A DNA stretch of 64,000 nt from Periconia sp. R9002 (lineage: Eukaryota > Ascomycota > Dothideomycetes > Pleosporales > Periconiaceae). A program made the translations under genes and the position numbers. Position 1 is the stretch's first letter. Each line of letters begins with the position of its first letter. This document shows positions 1 through 12,519 of this stretch, in pieces. The stretch lies in NCBI GenBank assembly GCA_023627715.1, contig JAMAHW010000032.1, forward strand, positions 310,001-374,000. Direction: 5' to 3'. The notes beneath the pieces are model-generated. The model was not told the DNA's origin, ran no database searches, and saw nothing but the letters and a program-made list of their open reading frames with translations.

Positions 1-3000
1 CGCAGCCATCTGCTACCGGTATGGTCATCCTGTATACACACACGTACATGTGTCCAGGGAATTATCGGGCAGCAGCAGCTTGTACAAAGCTGTAGGTAAT
101 ACTTGAAGATGCTGCTGTGCACGAGCCGTTTGCCCTGTCTCACCACGCGCCGAGAACGCGAGGGAGCGAAGGCTGCGCGGCGGCTAACCAGGCCAATAAC
201 AGAGCAGGACCCTACCGCACCGTTTGTGCGTGCGCCGAAGAACGGAGGGGGCCTGAGGCAACGAACCAGCCATCTCTGAGAAGACGAACATGGCAGCCGT
301 GGTGGTGCAGTCCGCAGAGCCGTTATGCTCCGCTAAACATTGCCAGACATCAAGGCGATTGTAAACATCAAGTCCATGCAACTGCGCAGTTGTTCACGGT
401 CCGTGTACTAGACCGAGTGGGTGTGGCTGGTAAAGGTGCTTTTTGCATTTGAGGCTGCTACCGTTCGCATGGCGGGTGCATGAACGGACGGAGCGGCAGA
501 CAGGGCAGCGATGCACAGTTAAGGTCATGTGACGCACGATATAGAATAGAGTGCCAAGCCGTGAATGGGTCTCGATGCCCACCTCGCAAACGATAAGATG
601 GCGTGGCCGCAAATCTGGCTGTTCTTTTATTTGCCATGACCAAGGGGTGTTTGAGTGTGTAGAATTAGCAACGCCTGTACACGGATGGATACGATCGACC
701 CCATCCATGTGCAAGCAAGCAAGCAAGCAGGTGGGTCGGCAGATGATGAGGATCGAGAATCGAGACTGAGGATGATGATGAAAGGGTGGATGACTTGTAT
801 GTCTTGCACGCACCCCCCTCACCGGAATGGCGGGACGAGATGGAGTCGTGTCGGATTGTGTGTGAATGTGAGTGTGTGTGCGAGGATAGGTTGAGGATGT
901 TGTTTGTTGTCGTTGTACGCCGGCCTGTGGGGAGGCCAAGGGGCAGGGATGGTGGAATGAGGACGGAGGAGTGAGGGAGAGAAGCGTGACTGGCAGGGAG
1001 CCGCAAAGGGATTAGCGCATTGCCAGCACATCAGTCTTCACACCGCAACACCAGTGGACCAATCAGGGCGTGCGGCGGCCCGCATCCAAAAGTCAGCGCC
1101 AGCGTCCACCCGACCTGCTAGGGAGCGTGGTGTAGCAAATTCCTAGAGAGACTACAGCGCGGCCGTTTAAAGTGGAGAGTTGGATAAGACAAGGCTACGA
1201 GCGAAACAGAGAGTCTGTCTGCTCGCTCGTTCGTAGCAGCGCCGAGCGGAGAACAAGACACCCTGCTGAGTGGCCGGCACACCCTCCTGATCATCACAAC
1301 AGACGTCCGTCCCAACACCCAGGCTGGCTGGCTGGCTGGCTGCTGCGCTTGCCGTGCGTGATTCGCTTCTTGCCTGCCCTCGTACTCTGTCGAGTCTCCA
1401 CGTAGCACCACCGTCGCCAACACTGCACACCCGTGGAATGCCTCCCGGGAGCCGCCAACGTAGTGATGCCATTTCCATCCTTTGCGCTATCATGGTCCTA
1501 CGGTACTGGCTGCTTGGTAAAACGTAAAATTTGTCCCTCCATCTAGTCGGAATCGTGAAAAACGTACGTAGCCAAAGATCCCATGCAACCCGCTTAGTAC
1601 ATACTTTGCCAAAGACGATTCACTAACGGGGGGAGAGGGGGGGCTCCCTGCGTCGGCTGCGTTTTCGATGATCCATCCCGTTCGCTTTGGAGCATCCTGG
1701 CCACACACATCGCCGTATTATGTCATGTACACCTTCTTTTTCGCAGCAGGCAGGGCAGGCGACGGGCATTTAGCCTGAGGTGGACATGGCTCGTTTTTTT
1801 TTTGGTTTGTCTTTTTCCTTTCCCACAATTTCTTCTTCGCCCGAGAGGCGAGGCCCGTTGTGAAAAAGGAAAGACGCGCGACACATTCTCGGCCACGATC
1901 GTGACGGCAATGTGCCTCACGTTTCAGAGCGGGAACGTGGCTGAACCCGGGTGAAGACGGTGAATATCGTGAAGTGTGCTGTGCACTGTGTACCTATGTA
2001 TCTACTGTAGCCTCCGCGAAGCGATACGATAGGACATGTCCTCTCCCTACGGGCACCTGTCTGTCTGGGCACCACCACCATCTTGCCCCGTGTTGATCTT
2101 GACTTGCAGGTCTGGTGCAAATCATCGCGTCTGGCGGCCCACCAAACCAAACCAAACGCTGCACAGAGCAAAAGCAGTCAAGTGCGTATCGATTCTTTTT
2201 GGCGTGTGGGCTGGCTGGCAAAACGTTTCGGACAGGGGTCCTCTCCGATCGTTGGCTGGGATGGCTTGGCTGCGCTCTCTCCATCTGTCTCCACACAATG
2301 CCGGCCGGCCGCGCTTAGGTAACGCACATGCCGGCTGCTCAACGAGAAAACGGGCCCTTGCGCAGGCCTCAAGGAATTGTACTTGATGCTGCAGTCGTAG
2401 AGATAGTGCAGTCCATGGAGCAGGTACTGTACAGTAGCAGAACATGTCGTTCCGTCCATAAGGGTTGGGCGCTTCCCACTCAGATTCAACAACGCCGCCT
2501 TGCCTAGCCGAAGAAGACGAGCGCCTGCTCACTTCAGGCGGAAAACGAACCTGTCTACCATTTGCTCTCGACTCGAGGTGATTACCGCATCATGGGCTGT
2601 TGGCGCTGGCGTCGTATTTTCTCCGGAGCCGCTGAGTGGCCCGCGTGCATTCAGCCGTGGTTTCTCCCTATCAGGGCCCCCCGTCGACATCAGCGCCAAC
2701 TCGAGACGGATAGACTGTACGATTCAAAAAAGCAACGGGAAAAAGAGAGGAAGAGTAGACGCCCACTAGACGTGTAAGGCGCAGCACCCACTCCTGGCCA
2801 GCGGTCAACGTCCCAAGACAAGACGGGTAATGATACACGTATGTACCACTGTGCAAGAGGGGGCAAAAATGGGCAAGAATAGATTGGAGCGTTTAACGGA
2901 ACGCCAAAAAAGGACCATGTGCAAGCGCATCGATGCTTGGAAACGGATGCCATCGGATTTGCATGCAGCGTAGTGTAGTTAGTGGCCGTAACCGTGGGCG

Positions 3001-3620
3001 TGGCTTTTTTGGATAGACGGAGTGCTCAAAAAGAAACCACTGGATGACATTTCTGTACCTAGTTGGGATTACGGGATGCAACGGGCTCGCATCTGATGTG
3101 CGCTGCGCGGCTTTGGTGTGCTCTGCGGACCGAGTGTGGAGGTGGTCGACTACTGTTTCGGACAGTTCCATGTTGGAGCTTTGGGAGGAGTCGTCGTCGG
3201 CAGGTGGGTGGGTGGCTGGTGGCTGGTGCCGGGCGATGGGGGCTGACGCTCGGTTGCGTGCATAGCATTCGCATTAGCATAGCATAGCCTGGCATAGCCT
3301 GGCATAGCATTTGCATCCGCACACGTTTGGTTTGGTAGAGGAGAGAATTGGAGCGACGGCTAGGTCGGCGCCGGCGCATGCTACGGTATTGTGCCAGTAC
3401 CCAGATGGAGAGATAGCAGAGGGACGGGGGTTTGGGAGGGTCGCTCCAGTGCCCATGTCTGGCGGTGCGAGAGACAAGTGTTGGCAGACGGGCCCAGCCA
3501 TCCATGCCATCATCAACAACCTTCCGTCTATCCCATCGTCGAGATCATGGACGAATCAGCCAACGGAGGGATCCATGGGCGTCGACATCAGTCAGCAGCG
3601 TCGAGAGTTCGCAGTCGTGC

Positions 3621-3665
3621 GTGTCGTGTCGTGTCGTGGCGTGTCTTGTCTTGTCTTGTCGTGTC
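3621..3665. repeat. Pentanucleotide microsatellite (GTGTC/TTGTC)n
   Basis: About nine imperfect copies of a 5-bp unit, GTGTC shifting to TTGTC. It lies in the non-coding stretch upstream of stuA. Confidence 0.85.
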
Positions 3666-4103
3666 GGTTGCTTGGTGGGACTAGGGAGTAGCGGGAGTAG
3701 CGGGAGGGGAATGGGTCGCTAAGCCCGATTGGGAGGGAGGGGCGGGTAAAGCAAGTCCGTGCCCCATCAGCGCGTGAAAACGGGCTCGTTGCCTTTTTTT
3801 TCTTCTTCACTCGGTCTGCTTTCATTGTTCCTTTACGGGACTCACCTCTCGGTCCAAGAGCAGACAGGCATGTCATGATCATGGATGGATCATCATGGTG
3901 GGCGACACGGAGCGTGCCAGCAGATGGCCATGCCCTGCCCTGCCACCATGCGCCTATCCCGTCATTCCCTTCCCTCCCCTGCCATGCCATGTCAATGCCA
4001 TCCCTCCCTCGCTCCCTTTGTCGATTCATCCATCCACTCTCCAGCCACGCCACGCCATGCCCTGCTCAAGCTCCCGTTCGTTGATTGCCTCGAATCCTTT
4101 TGT

Positions 4104-4115
4104 GGGGGGGGGGGG
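4104..4115 (+). repeat. G12 homopolymer
   Basis: Uninterrupted run of twelve G. Such runs are prone to slippage and assembly error. Confidence 0.8.
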
Positions 4116-4330
4116 TTTATCTTTTTATTGATTCTCCCTCTTCGCTCCTTGCCCGTACGAAGCGAAGGCCGAGGCGTGACTGTCTGTGACATGGCCGTCT
4201 CTCCCCTTGATTTTGATTGAATGGATCAGCCCGTCTGCCGTGGGATGGGGAGATTGATTCAATCAAAATCGTACCAGGTCCATCAAGAAAGGGACATGAA
4301 GCCAGAGAACAAAAGTGCGTGCGTTTGTGC

Positions 4331-4370
4331 GTGGATGCGTGGATGCGTGGATGCGTGGATACGTGGATGC
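4331..4370. repeat. Octanucleotide tandem repeat (GTGGATGC)n
   Basis: Five tandem copies of GTGGATGC; the fourth reads GTGGATAC. Confidence 0.85.
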
Positions 4371-5112
4371 GAGGTGAGTGGTGGTGTGGGGGTGGAACCT
4401 GCCTGCCTGCCTCTGCTGGAGCCACGGACCGCGGTTACATGGTGCATTCAACGTCCTTACATGCACATGTACATGTACATAATGATACAAGACTGGTGCC
4501 AAAGTACCCTTTCTTCTCCGTCTTCTTCTGCTTCATCTCCGCATTTCTCTCGACGAGTAGCTGTCATCACTGTACATGGACATGTAACTGCGTATCTAGA
4601 TAATGGGAGAGAGTACTGTAGCACACCCACGAGATGGATAGATTTGCCAAGACTATGGACTCATCTATCCATCTATCCACTCACCCGCCAACCATTCACC
4701 CCAGGAACCCTCATGTCTCTCTCTCTCTCTTTTACGCGTTGACCATGCGAGCGATCCGGTTCTTGGGCGTTTCCATGTGCATTATGACTACAGTGCTTGA
4801 TAAAACATGGGAGATGCGTAAGTATAGCGGTATGGCTAGTATAGTGCGTACAGGCAGTATTCCCCGGGCGATTCGCAGGTCCCACCACCCTTGGATCGGT
4901 GTCTGGCCTTTGCAGCAGCAGCATCGCATCGCATCGCATCAGCCCGGCGGTTCTGCAAACTCGCGCCGTCCCGCGCCCTCGCAGCGATACGCACAAGCAA
5001 CAGGCTCAGCGATGATGACGGTTAGTGCCGACTAGTTTGACCATGGCTAGGTGGCTATGTACAAGTAATCAGAGGCAATGGGTAAAGGTCTGGTAATGAA
5101 ATGGGCGGTTAT

Positions 5113-5141
5113 GGGGGGGGCAAGGGCGGGGGGACGGGGGG
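5113..5141 (+). other. G-quadruplex motif
   Basis: Four G runs of 8, 3, 6 and 6 bases (5113-5120, 5124-5126, 5128-5133, 5136-5141) are separated by loops CAA, C and AC. This fits the canonical intramolecular G-quadruplex pattern with very short loops. A further GGG lies at 5103-5105. Confidence 0.75.
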
Positions 5142-5538
5142 AACTAGCACGGGTTTGCATGATGATGATGATGATGGAAGTGATGATGAATGTCTTGCCC
5201 TCTCTCGTCTCCCTGCCGGGCTCCCCTGCGCTCTGTTTGGACGCAGCAAGAAAAGAAAAAAAAAGTACCGTTGGGTACACTGTACAATAGGCACAGAAAA
5301 AGAGAGGAGGAGGAGGACGACGGCGACAGGTCTGCGGCGACGAAAGGCCGACTAGTTGGATTAGGGTGGGCTAGCAGCTAGCAGGCCACACTGCACAGCA
5401 CTGCACAGGACAGGCTACCTACCTACAACGCACAACCCACGGCATCCCTACACGGTAGGCGGCGGTATCAGCATCATGCCCAACCCTTGCAACGGACGGG
5501 CCTGGGCTGGCCTGGTATTGGTACTGGCATTGAAATCT

Positions 5539-5567
5539 GGATGGATGGATGGATGGATGGATGGATG
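5539..5567. repeat. Tetranucleotide microsatellite (GGAT)n
   Basis: Seven perfect tandem copies of GGAT in non-coding DNA. Confidence 0.9.
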
Positions 5568-5676
5568 AGCGAGCGAGCGGAGGCGGCGGCGTTCGCGCGC
5601 ACCGGCACCATTTGCAGGGAATGGGATTGAAGGAAGGGAAATGTGTGAGTTCATGAGTGAATCGAATGAAGGATTC

Positions 5677-5700
5677 AATGAATGAATGAATGAATGAATG
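5677..5700. repeat. Tetranucleotide microsatellite (AATG)n
   Basis: Six perfect copies of AATG, 110 bp after the (GGAT)n tract. Confidence 0.9.
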
Positions 5701-5804
5701 GTCTCTGCCTTTTGGCATGTCTCTGGCGTCCATTCCATTGTTCCCCTTGGCTACTGTACGGGATACAGGATACAGGATACAGCAGCAACAGCTGTAGCAG
5801 AAGC

Positions 5805-5843
5805 AGTAGCAGCAGCAGCAGCAGCAGCGATAGCAGCAGCAGG
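5805..5843. repeat. Imperfect (CAG)n microsatellite
   Basis: CAG/TAG triplet run preceded by three copies of GGATACA at about 5760-5780. The frames through it are low complexity and I do not read them as protein. Confidence 0.85.
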
Positions 5844-6543
5844 TACCGACTGTCGCGGCTACTGTACATACAGCCATTGTTATCATTTTGTGCTAGTCGA
5901 TACATATCTACACCGAACTGTACCTAACTGGCGCCCACGCAAGCAGCAAGCCATGGGCCATGGCCTCCACTCCACTCCACTCCACCACGCAAGCCCACAC
6001 GCCCACACCACACTCCCACTCCCTCGTCACTACCACACTTGTACATACTATACACGGTCTACTTCTTACAAGTACAATACCGTAGTTACTTGGGTACTGT
6101 AGTTGGTGATTAGCTAGTGGGCATAAGGACCACGGACCACAGACGACGGCACCGCAACCGCACCGCAGTGCAGCGCAGCGCAGGACAGGACTCCACTCCA
6201 GACAAGCCAGCCTAGCCTGACCAGCATGGCCCGTCTTTCTGCGCTGATGCGGATGCACCTGCGAGGGTCCCCCCTGGCTCGGCCCCGGAGGGACTGCAGG
6301 GCGGGCTGTGCGCCTCTCTGTCTCTCGCGCCGTCAGCCTTCTCTCCTAGCCGGCCTGCCACCTGCGCTGGCCTTTTTTGCTGCTACGACCAACTGGGAAG
6401 TCTTGTCTGCTCGAGGGCCTGCAGACAATCCTGCACTGCAGACGGCACCATCAGACAAGAAGAAGAAGAAGAAGAAGGAAAAAAAGTCGTTGTTGTTTCT
6501 CTTCTCCACACGGCCCTACCCTTCCCTACCTTAGTCCACTACA

Positions 6544-6570
6544 CTACCCTACCCTACCCTACCCTACCCT
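6544..6570. repeat. Pentanucleotide microsatellite (TACCC)n
   Basis: Five to six copies of TACCC, with related imperfect copies just before (6514-6530). Confidence 0.85.
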
Positions 6571-7320
6571 GCTCTAAACCTGGCCCTGTCCGGCCCTGCC
6601 ACTGCAAACTGCAAGCAAACACGACCTAGGTGCAAACCAAACACCTCTTTTTTCCCCTTCTCCCTCAGACCTCCATCTTCAATCCTCATTCCTTCTCCCC
6701 CCCTTCGCTCCACTCCCCCCAACCGACGACGTATTCCTACCGTCCGTCACGCCGGATGACGAGAAAAGAGAAGAGGGATTAGACGCAGAACCAGAAAAGA
6801 CGAGACGAAAAGAGATTGATCCATCTATCCATCCTCTATCGATCCCGCCCACTAGCAGAGGAGAATTGAAGAGAGCGGAGCAGAGTACATACAGCAGCAG
6901 ATAAGACGACCAGTCCTGCCTTTCCAGCTCCCCCAAAGCTCCTAGTCGCCGAATTCAGTCGCGTCCACTCGTTGTCAGCACAGCGCCGCACAGAAAACAG
7001 TACCACCAAGCACTGCGTACTCGTTGGCCCCAGAGCGTGAGTCTCCCGTTAGCATCATCCATCATCATCCTTCCACGGTCGAATATGTTTGTGTATTTCG
7101 ACCATCATGACTGTTTTATTTTTTATTTTCTTGGTTGGTTTGTACCTAGGTGTATACTGTACATGATGCAGCAAGCGCCGGCGGGTTGGAGTGCCGTGGG
7201 TTGGATGGCGAGCCAGCAGCAGATGGACCGAACCCAGCTATGAGGAAGACGACGGGCGTGTGCGTTTGCTGCGCTGCGCTGGTCTCGCCTCGCCTGTCGC
7301 CTCGCCCCCAGCAAGCACCA

Positions 7321-7344
7321 GCAGACAGACAGACAGACAGACAG
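7321..7344. repeat. Tetranucleotide microsatellite (CAGA)n
   Basis: About six copies of CAGA in the non-coding stretch upstream of stuA. Confidence 0.9.
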
Positions 7345-8258
7345 CAAAAAGGCTCGCCTATCTTTCTGGTAGACTGCGCGGCGCTAGCGGGCCTCATCCC
7401 AACCACCTCCGCCTCTAAACCTCCGCCTCCCCCGCCCGCCATCCACTCTCTCTCAGTCAGTGCATTATTGCATTGCCTGCCTCCATCCACTTAACTGCCC
7501 GCGTCTTATTCCCCTGTCCCTGACCTGGTCTCTCTCTTCCTCTCTTTCTCTTCTTTCCCCATCCCATCCCTCCTCCTCCACTACCACCACCTCCACCATC
7601 CCACCTTCGCATCAGTGTCTCCTCCACCACCACCGCCACCGTTCCTCCTGCACACGCTCAAAAGTCAATGCCATTGCGGTTGGCACGGCTTGCATGTTCT
7701 TGCTGCTGACATCTCGTCTTGCCCGCTTAGTAGCCTCTTTTTGCCGACCCACAGCTGTAGTCACTACATGCACAGTAGTCGTACTAGCTAGCGAGACCAC
7801 CACGACATAACGACCGCTAACGACCCACCATCACCACCACCTCCACCACCACCTCCACTGCCATCATCGCAACACGGCGCCGCAATTGCTTTGCCATTTT
7901 CTGTCCTCGCAACCCCGCCTGCCCGCCCGTCGATACGCTTCAGCAGATGCTCCCGGGTCTTGCATGTTGCTGCTACTACTACCACTGTAGACGCTGCCAA
8001 TAATTGTTTCCCCCTCGATTGAAACGAAACGACTCCCCCGCATACACAGCTCGCCTTCCCCACCTGGTGACGGACGCCCGTCCAACTCGCTCTCCCGGCT
8101 TTACGACCGCGACGACCTAACGACGTGCTTTTTGTTCTTCTGTCAGCATTGTTTGCAGCGTTTCGTTCCCATTTCGCGCCCCCACGCGTGTAAGAGAGCA
8201 TTCCGTCCGCTCTTTGCCCGCTTCACCAACTCCCTCGGTCAGTCAAAATTCCCATCCA

Positions 8259-8459
8259 ATGCAGCCCACCACGGTTCTGCCGTCGCTACTCCCTCGTGCA
8301 CCGGAGCCTCCTCAATTCCCTTTCACAGAACCCTTGCGTTGTGCTCTCTCAATCCTGGCGCGCACCGCGTTGGTTGGTTTTGCCCACGTGTTTGGCTTGT
8401 ACCTCCGGCTTCGTTCAGTGGAAAGAGCAAACAGAACTGACTTGCATTCTAGGCAGTAG
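8259..8459 (+). CDS. Candidate upstream ORF or extra 5' exon of stuA (66 codons)
   Basis: An ATG-initiated frame of 66 codons (starts MQPTTVLPSLLPRAPEPPQF) lies 0.6 kb before the stuA coding region. A. nidulans stuA is known for a long leader with short upstream ORFs that affect translation, so a uORF is one reading. The Pro-rich start could instead be a first coding exon spliced to the open frame beginning at 8629. I found no clearly better donor to prove that. It may also be chance. Confidence 0.25.
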   Translation: MQPTTVLPSLLPRAPEPPQFPFTEPLRCALSILARTALVGFAHVFGLYLRLRSVERANRTDLHSRQ

Positions 8460-8628
8460 CTACCGCCCCGCACCACAACGGGCTATATCATAACCTTCGT
8501 CTCTCCGGTTACCCGCGCGCATTCTGCAGCATTTCCACCCATCATCTTGTGCTCGGTTATCCAAGTAACCGACCCGAGAGTCCGTGGGAACCTTCACAAT
8601 CCGTTCCAGCGCGTCCCATCGTCGCTGA

Positions 8629-9036
8629 AACAATACCGTAAAGCTGGCTCTGCCATCGATTTCGTCGGTTCACGCCCGAGGACCAGTCGATACCTGGTAC
8701 AACCCCAATTACGCACCGAAACCTTCCGTGTCCAGCGAACGACTGCCGACCCTTCCTCAGATACAGCCTCACGCGGCCGCATCGTCCACATCTTCGTCGC
8801 CTCGGGGTGGATCCTTCAGCTCCTCGTCCATTGACAACGGCAGCGCGGGTTCCAACACTTCCTACTCCGCATCTGTGAGCGGACAAGCGTCGGGGTTCAA
8901 GACTCCTTCTCCCCAACAGGCTCCTCAGTCTCTGAGTCGTGACGGTCAGGCAGTGCATGTGAACTCGCAGCAAAGCTCTCCCCCGTACGGTACTCAGCAA
9001 GGCTACGGCTACTCCTCGGAAGGCTACAACAACAGC
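8629..9036 (+). other. Open frame continuous with the stuA N-terminus, no ATG
   Basis: The stuA frame stays open upstream of the assigned start for 136 codons, to a TGA at 8626-8628. The encoded sequence is Ser/Pro/Gln-rich, like the accepted N-terminus, and includes a segment reading WYNPNYAPKPSVSSERLP. No in-frame ATG exists, so it is either 5' leader or an extension whose ATG lies in an upstream exon; an AG acceptor ending at 8643 would be in phase. cDNA would decide. Confidence 0.4.
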
Positions 9037-11055
9037 ATGAACCAGATGCAACCGTACCCTGACGTACATCAATCACAAATGTCTGCTGCTACCGCCCACG
9101 CCCCAGCTACGGCTGCCCCAGGCGGCCTGCCCCACTACTCATATCCTCCCCAGTCGTCGATATTACCTCCTGGTCCTCAATATGCCTCCACCCCTGGCGC
9201 TTACCCTCAGTACGGCTACCCGAATGGCGTTCCATCCCAATTGCCCGTTTCCTCCTCGATGAGCAATGCCATGGTGCCCCAGGCTATCCAACTTCCTGGT
9301 AAGTCTTTTGTTGTTCATGTGTGTAGTAACATGGGAAGCTGATGACGTTAGCGATGAGCTCCGCTGCACCTCCATCTGGATTGGCAGGTACACAGAGTTA
9401 CCAGGCCCATACGTTTGACCATACTGGGCAAGTAGCACCGCCAGGAATGAAGCCTCGCGTAACAGCGACTTTATGGGAGGACGAAGGCAGCCTCTGCTTT
9501 CAGGTGGAAGCCAAAGGCGTTTGTGTGGCGCGTCGTGAAGGTGAGTGAGAACGGTGCTGATGTCGTAACGTGCAAGTCTTGGCTAATCATTCAAATAGAT
9601 AATCACTTCATCAACGGCACTAAGCTTCTCAACGTTGCAGGCATGACCCGTGGACGTCGAGATGGTATCCTGAAGAGCGAGAAGACGAGGCATGTTGTCA
9701 AGATCGGCCCCATGCATTTGAAGGGTGTTTGGATTCCGTTTGACCGTGCCCTCGAGTTTGCCAACAAGGAGAAAATCACCGAATCGCTGTATCCGCTCTT
9801 TGTGCATGATATTGGAGCTCTCCTCTACCACCCGTCGAACCAGACGAGGTCAAGCGTGGGCGGCGCGGCCATGGCTGCTGTGGATCGCAATCGGAGACCT
9901 GACCCGATGCAATCCAACCGATATCTGACGGGAGCTCCCAACACCTCGCAGGCCCCTTCACTCGTCCACCACCACTCGATGAGCAACCCGGTGGGAGCTG
10001 CCATTTCGCAACCACCGCATGCGATCCAACCGCACCCCTCCTCGGGCCGGCCTGGTATCGACCGTGCACACACATTTCCCACCCCTCCCACCAGTGCGTC
10101 GAGCATCATGGGCATGGGTAACCAGGGCAGTTCGTATGAATGGAGCAGCTCCAATGTGCAAAACGTTCCCGGGAGTCAGCCCCTGTCCATCGATACTGGC
10201 TTGAGCAACACCAGGTCGGTCCCTACAACGCCCGCTAGCACACCGCCAGGTTCTGTACAGCAGGGCATGGGCTACCAAACAGCGCAAAGTTACGACAGCT
10301 CCCGACCCATGTATTCCGCCCCTCCTTCTCAGCCCTCCCAGTACAACACCCAGTCGCAACAGATGATGGGTTACCCCAAATCGGAAATGGCGCCACCTGC
10401 CCGCGCTGGAGATCACGGTGATGTCAAGCCGACCGAGAACATGTTGTCTCAGCCGGATGAGCATCAGGTCAATCACGGGCCGGCTGGAGATGAGAATGAG
10501 AATGAGCATGAATACACGCACAGCAACGCTGCATACAACGGCGCGCGTGCTCCCTACGCTTACGGATCGAATCCTGCTCCCGGCCCCATGGCAGGTGAAC
10601 ATGCCCACCTCTCCCCAGAGATGACTGGCTCCCCTCACCAGAACGGTTCGGGGCGTGCAACTCCGCGTACGACTAATGCTAGCCAGACGCAGTGGACCTC
10701 TGGTTATCCCACTCCTCAACGCCAAGGTCCTTCCAGCAACCTCTACAGTGTCATGAGTGACAATCGTGCCACCAACGGTAACGGACCCTCAGACGGTTAC
10801 CAACCTCCCGGGGCTGTACCACAGTACCCAAGTCAAGCCTACGCCACCCCCAACGGTGTTCCCACTCCCGGAAAGCGTGGACGTGAAGACGACGAACAAG
10901 ATCCCTATGGGCGCCCTGGAAGCGTACAAGGTGACGATATCGACGGTCTCAAAAGGCGCAAGACCATGGACGGTGGAACCGTTCCTCCCTACGCCCAGGA
11001 TCCCAACGGCGGACTTCAGCGCTCGCGTACTACGATGACGCAGCGCCGAAGATAG
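9037..11055 (+). CDS. APSES-domain transcription factor StuA
   Basis: Exons 9037-9298, 9352-9540 and 9599-11055 give 635 residues. The APSES DNA-binding domain is about residues 121-225, with hallmark strings [31 protein letters not shown] and [20 protein letters not shown]. The N-terminus is Pro/Gln/Tyr-rich and begins [11 protein letters not shown], which matches the usual StuA start, so I chose this ATG. The C-terminal half is low complexity with a conserved-looking [15 protein letters not shown] stretch and a basic nuclear-localisation-like LKRRKT near the end. Both introns have GTRAGT donors, and the second splits the Asp codon of the RREDNH motif. In other ascomycetes StuA/Asm1 controls conidiophore development, sexual development and secondary metabolism. 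The very large upstream region suggests complex transcriptional control. Confidence 0.95.
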
Positions 11056-12519
11056 GGAGATATTAACTTGATCAACTCTTTTTCGGGTGGTGCCAGTCCT
11101 TTTTCTGTGCATCTACAATTGGTCATCAAGTGTTGCCAACAAGACGATTAACAATCACCCGTTGGGCAACCAATTCATATCCCATCGTGGTTGCTTGACC
11201 CCGTTTCAATCTACGATGACGACCAGACCTCATCCAGCGTGGATATTTCCTTTGTGTGTTTCATTTTTGTTTATTTTCTTTTGTTGCCCTTTCCCTCGAC
11301 CTTTTCCATGTCGGGGCCTTCACGATTTTAACGACCATTTCTCTCAACTAGAAACCGTGTGTTTCGAGCCTCCTCACCTTGGATCCTCTCCTTCTCTTAC
11401 GATATACGACTCCCTGCATGCATGCGGCATGGGCATTTGCAAGAGATGTCGCTGTTGGCGCTTATTGCTTAATGTCGCAGGTGACGATTCTGTACTTTCT
11501 ACACACACTGATTTCTTTGTGACGGCCTAAACCTGGAAACTCGACGATGTGCGGTCGCCTGCCACCACCTATTCCCACGGAAAAGACACGAATCAAAAAC
11601 CACATTTCGAAACGCAAAAATGAACATTGCGAACATATATAGTATGAATTCTCTACACACGGACTCACACACAAACATAGAGTGGCAGCGCGACCCACAC
11701 GCAGGACTTTTGACGACGAATGATACATGGTGGGGCGTTGGAGAAGAAACTTTCTGTCGGAGTGGCCCAAAATCTTGTTGCCTGATTCATCATCATCATG
11801 ACTTGCATCGGCGCCTTGGCAAGTATCATCTCTACTCGACGGAATACCAGCGGGGAGGAGATGAGCCTGGCGGTTAGAATGATTCTCTTTAGGTGGGATG
11901 CATGCTGGTGTTGCCGAGCTCGCATCAAAACTTTTTATTACCTTACTATTTTACCTCACCCCTTTTTTTATTTTCTAGCTGGCGGATCTGGACGGAAGAG
12001 GCGACCGTCGGTCCAGCTGGTTTTAGTGGTATCTTATTTGACGATTGATGGAGGATTGTGTTTATTTTGGAGGTGAAATAGGGGGCCGCGGCATGGCTGG
12101 AAATGATAATGAGGAATCCAAAAGCAGTGGTTTTTTTTTACAATGTGGATGATTGATGACCCGTGTGATGTGTGCATGAATTGATTGACTTTACAGTAAT
12201 AGAGAATGGAAAGAGTGATGGATGCCTAAAAGTGACGCGTCTACTGTTGGTATTATTATCCTTACTTGAGACTGCTCCGTCGAAAAATACTGTACATTGG
12301 CAGTGTGTCGTTTAGGGCCTACGCGGCGTACTCAGTTAGGCTTACGGAAAAGTCTTGGCTGCCCATTGCGCCCCACGTCATATCACTGCCCGACATCAAC
12401 TCTGAAAGCCAAAAGCGCAACAACGAGGCTGAGCTAGGCATACAAAGGCTTTTCTATAATACACTGGCCTCGGATACTCCTCTCCTCTTCCATCGCGCTA
12501 CCCTCTCTATTCTTCGGCC
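11056..12519. other. Intergenic: stuA 3' region and fimbrin promoter
   Basis: T-rich and pyrimidine-rich stretches fit a long stuA 3' UTR, followed by a CT-rich leader just before the fimbrin ATG (about 12475-12515). No protein frame is supported here. Confidence 0.6.

Larger units (their letters stand above)
1..8258. other. Long gene-free stretch upstream of stuA
   Basis: No reading frame here looks like a protein: all are short, overlap on both strands and have repeat-driven composition. The stretch holds many microsatellites, CT-rich pyrimidine tracts (for example 6650-6730 and 7500-7640) and a G-quadruplex motif. CT-rich tracts often precede transcription starts in filamentous fungi, so the tract near 6.65-6.73 kb followed by a GTGAGT donor at about 7036 could mark the start of a long spliced stuA leader. 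That is inference. The left end is cut by the window, so the true intergenic size is unknown. Confidence 0.6.

Noticed and set aside
5539..5843. CRISPR-like array from closely spaced repeats
   Set aside because: These are simple tandem microsatellites without unique spacers, in a eukaryotic genome.
6541..6570. Interstitial telomere-like repeat
   Set aside because: The unit is the 5-mer TACCC, not the fungal telomere 6-mer CCCTAA/TTAGGG; treated as a plain microsatellite.
8728..9342. stuA start at 8728
   Set aside because: The codon there is GTG, not ATG; the first in-frame ATG is 9037, which matches the usual StuA N-terminus.
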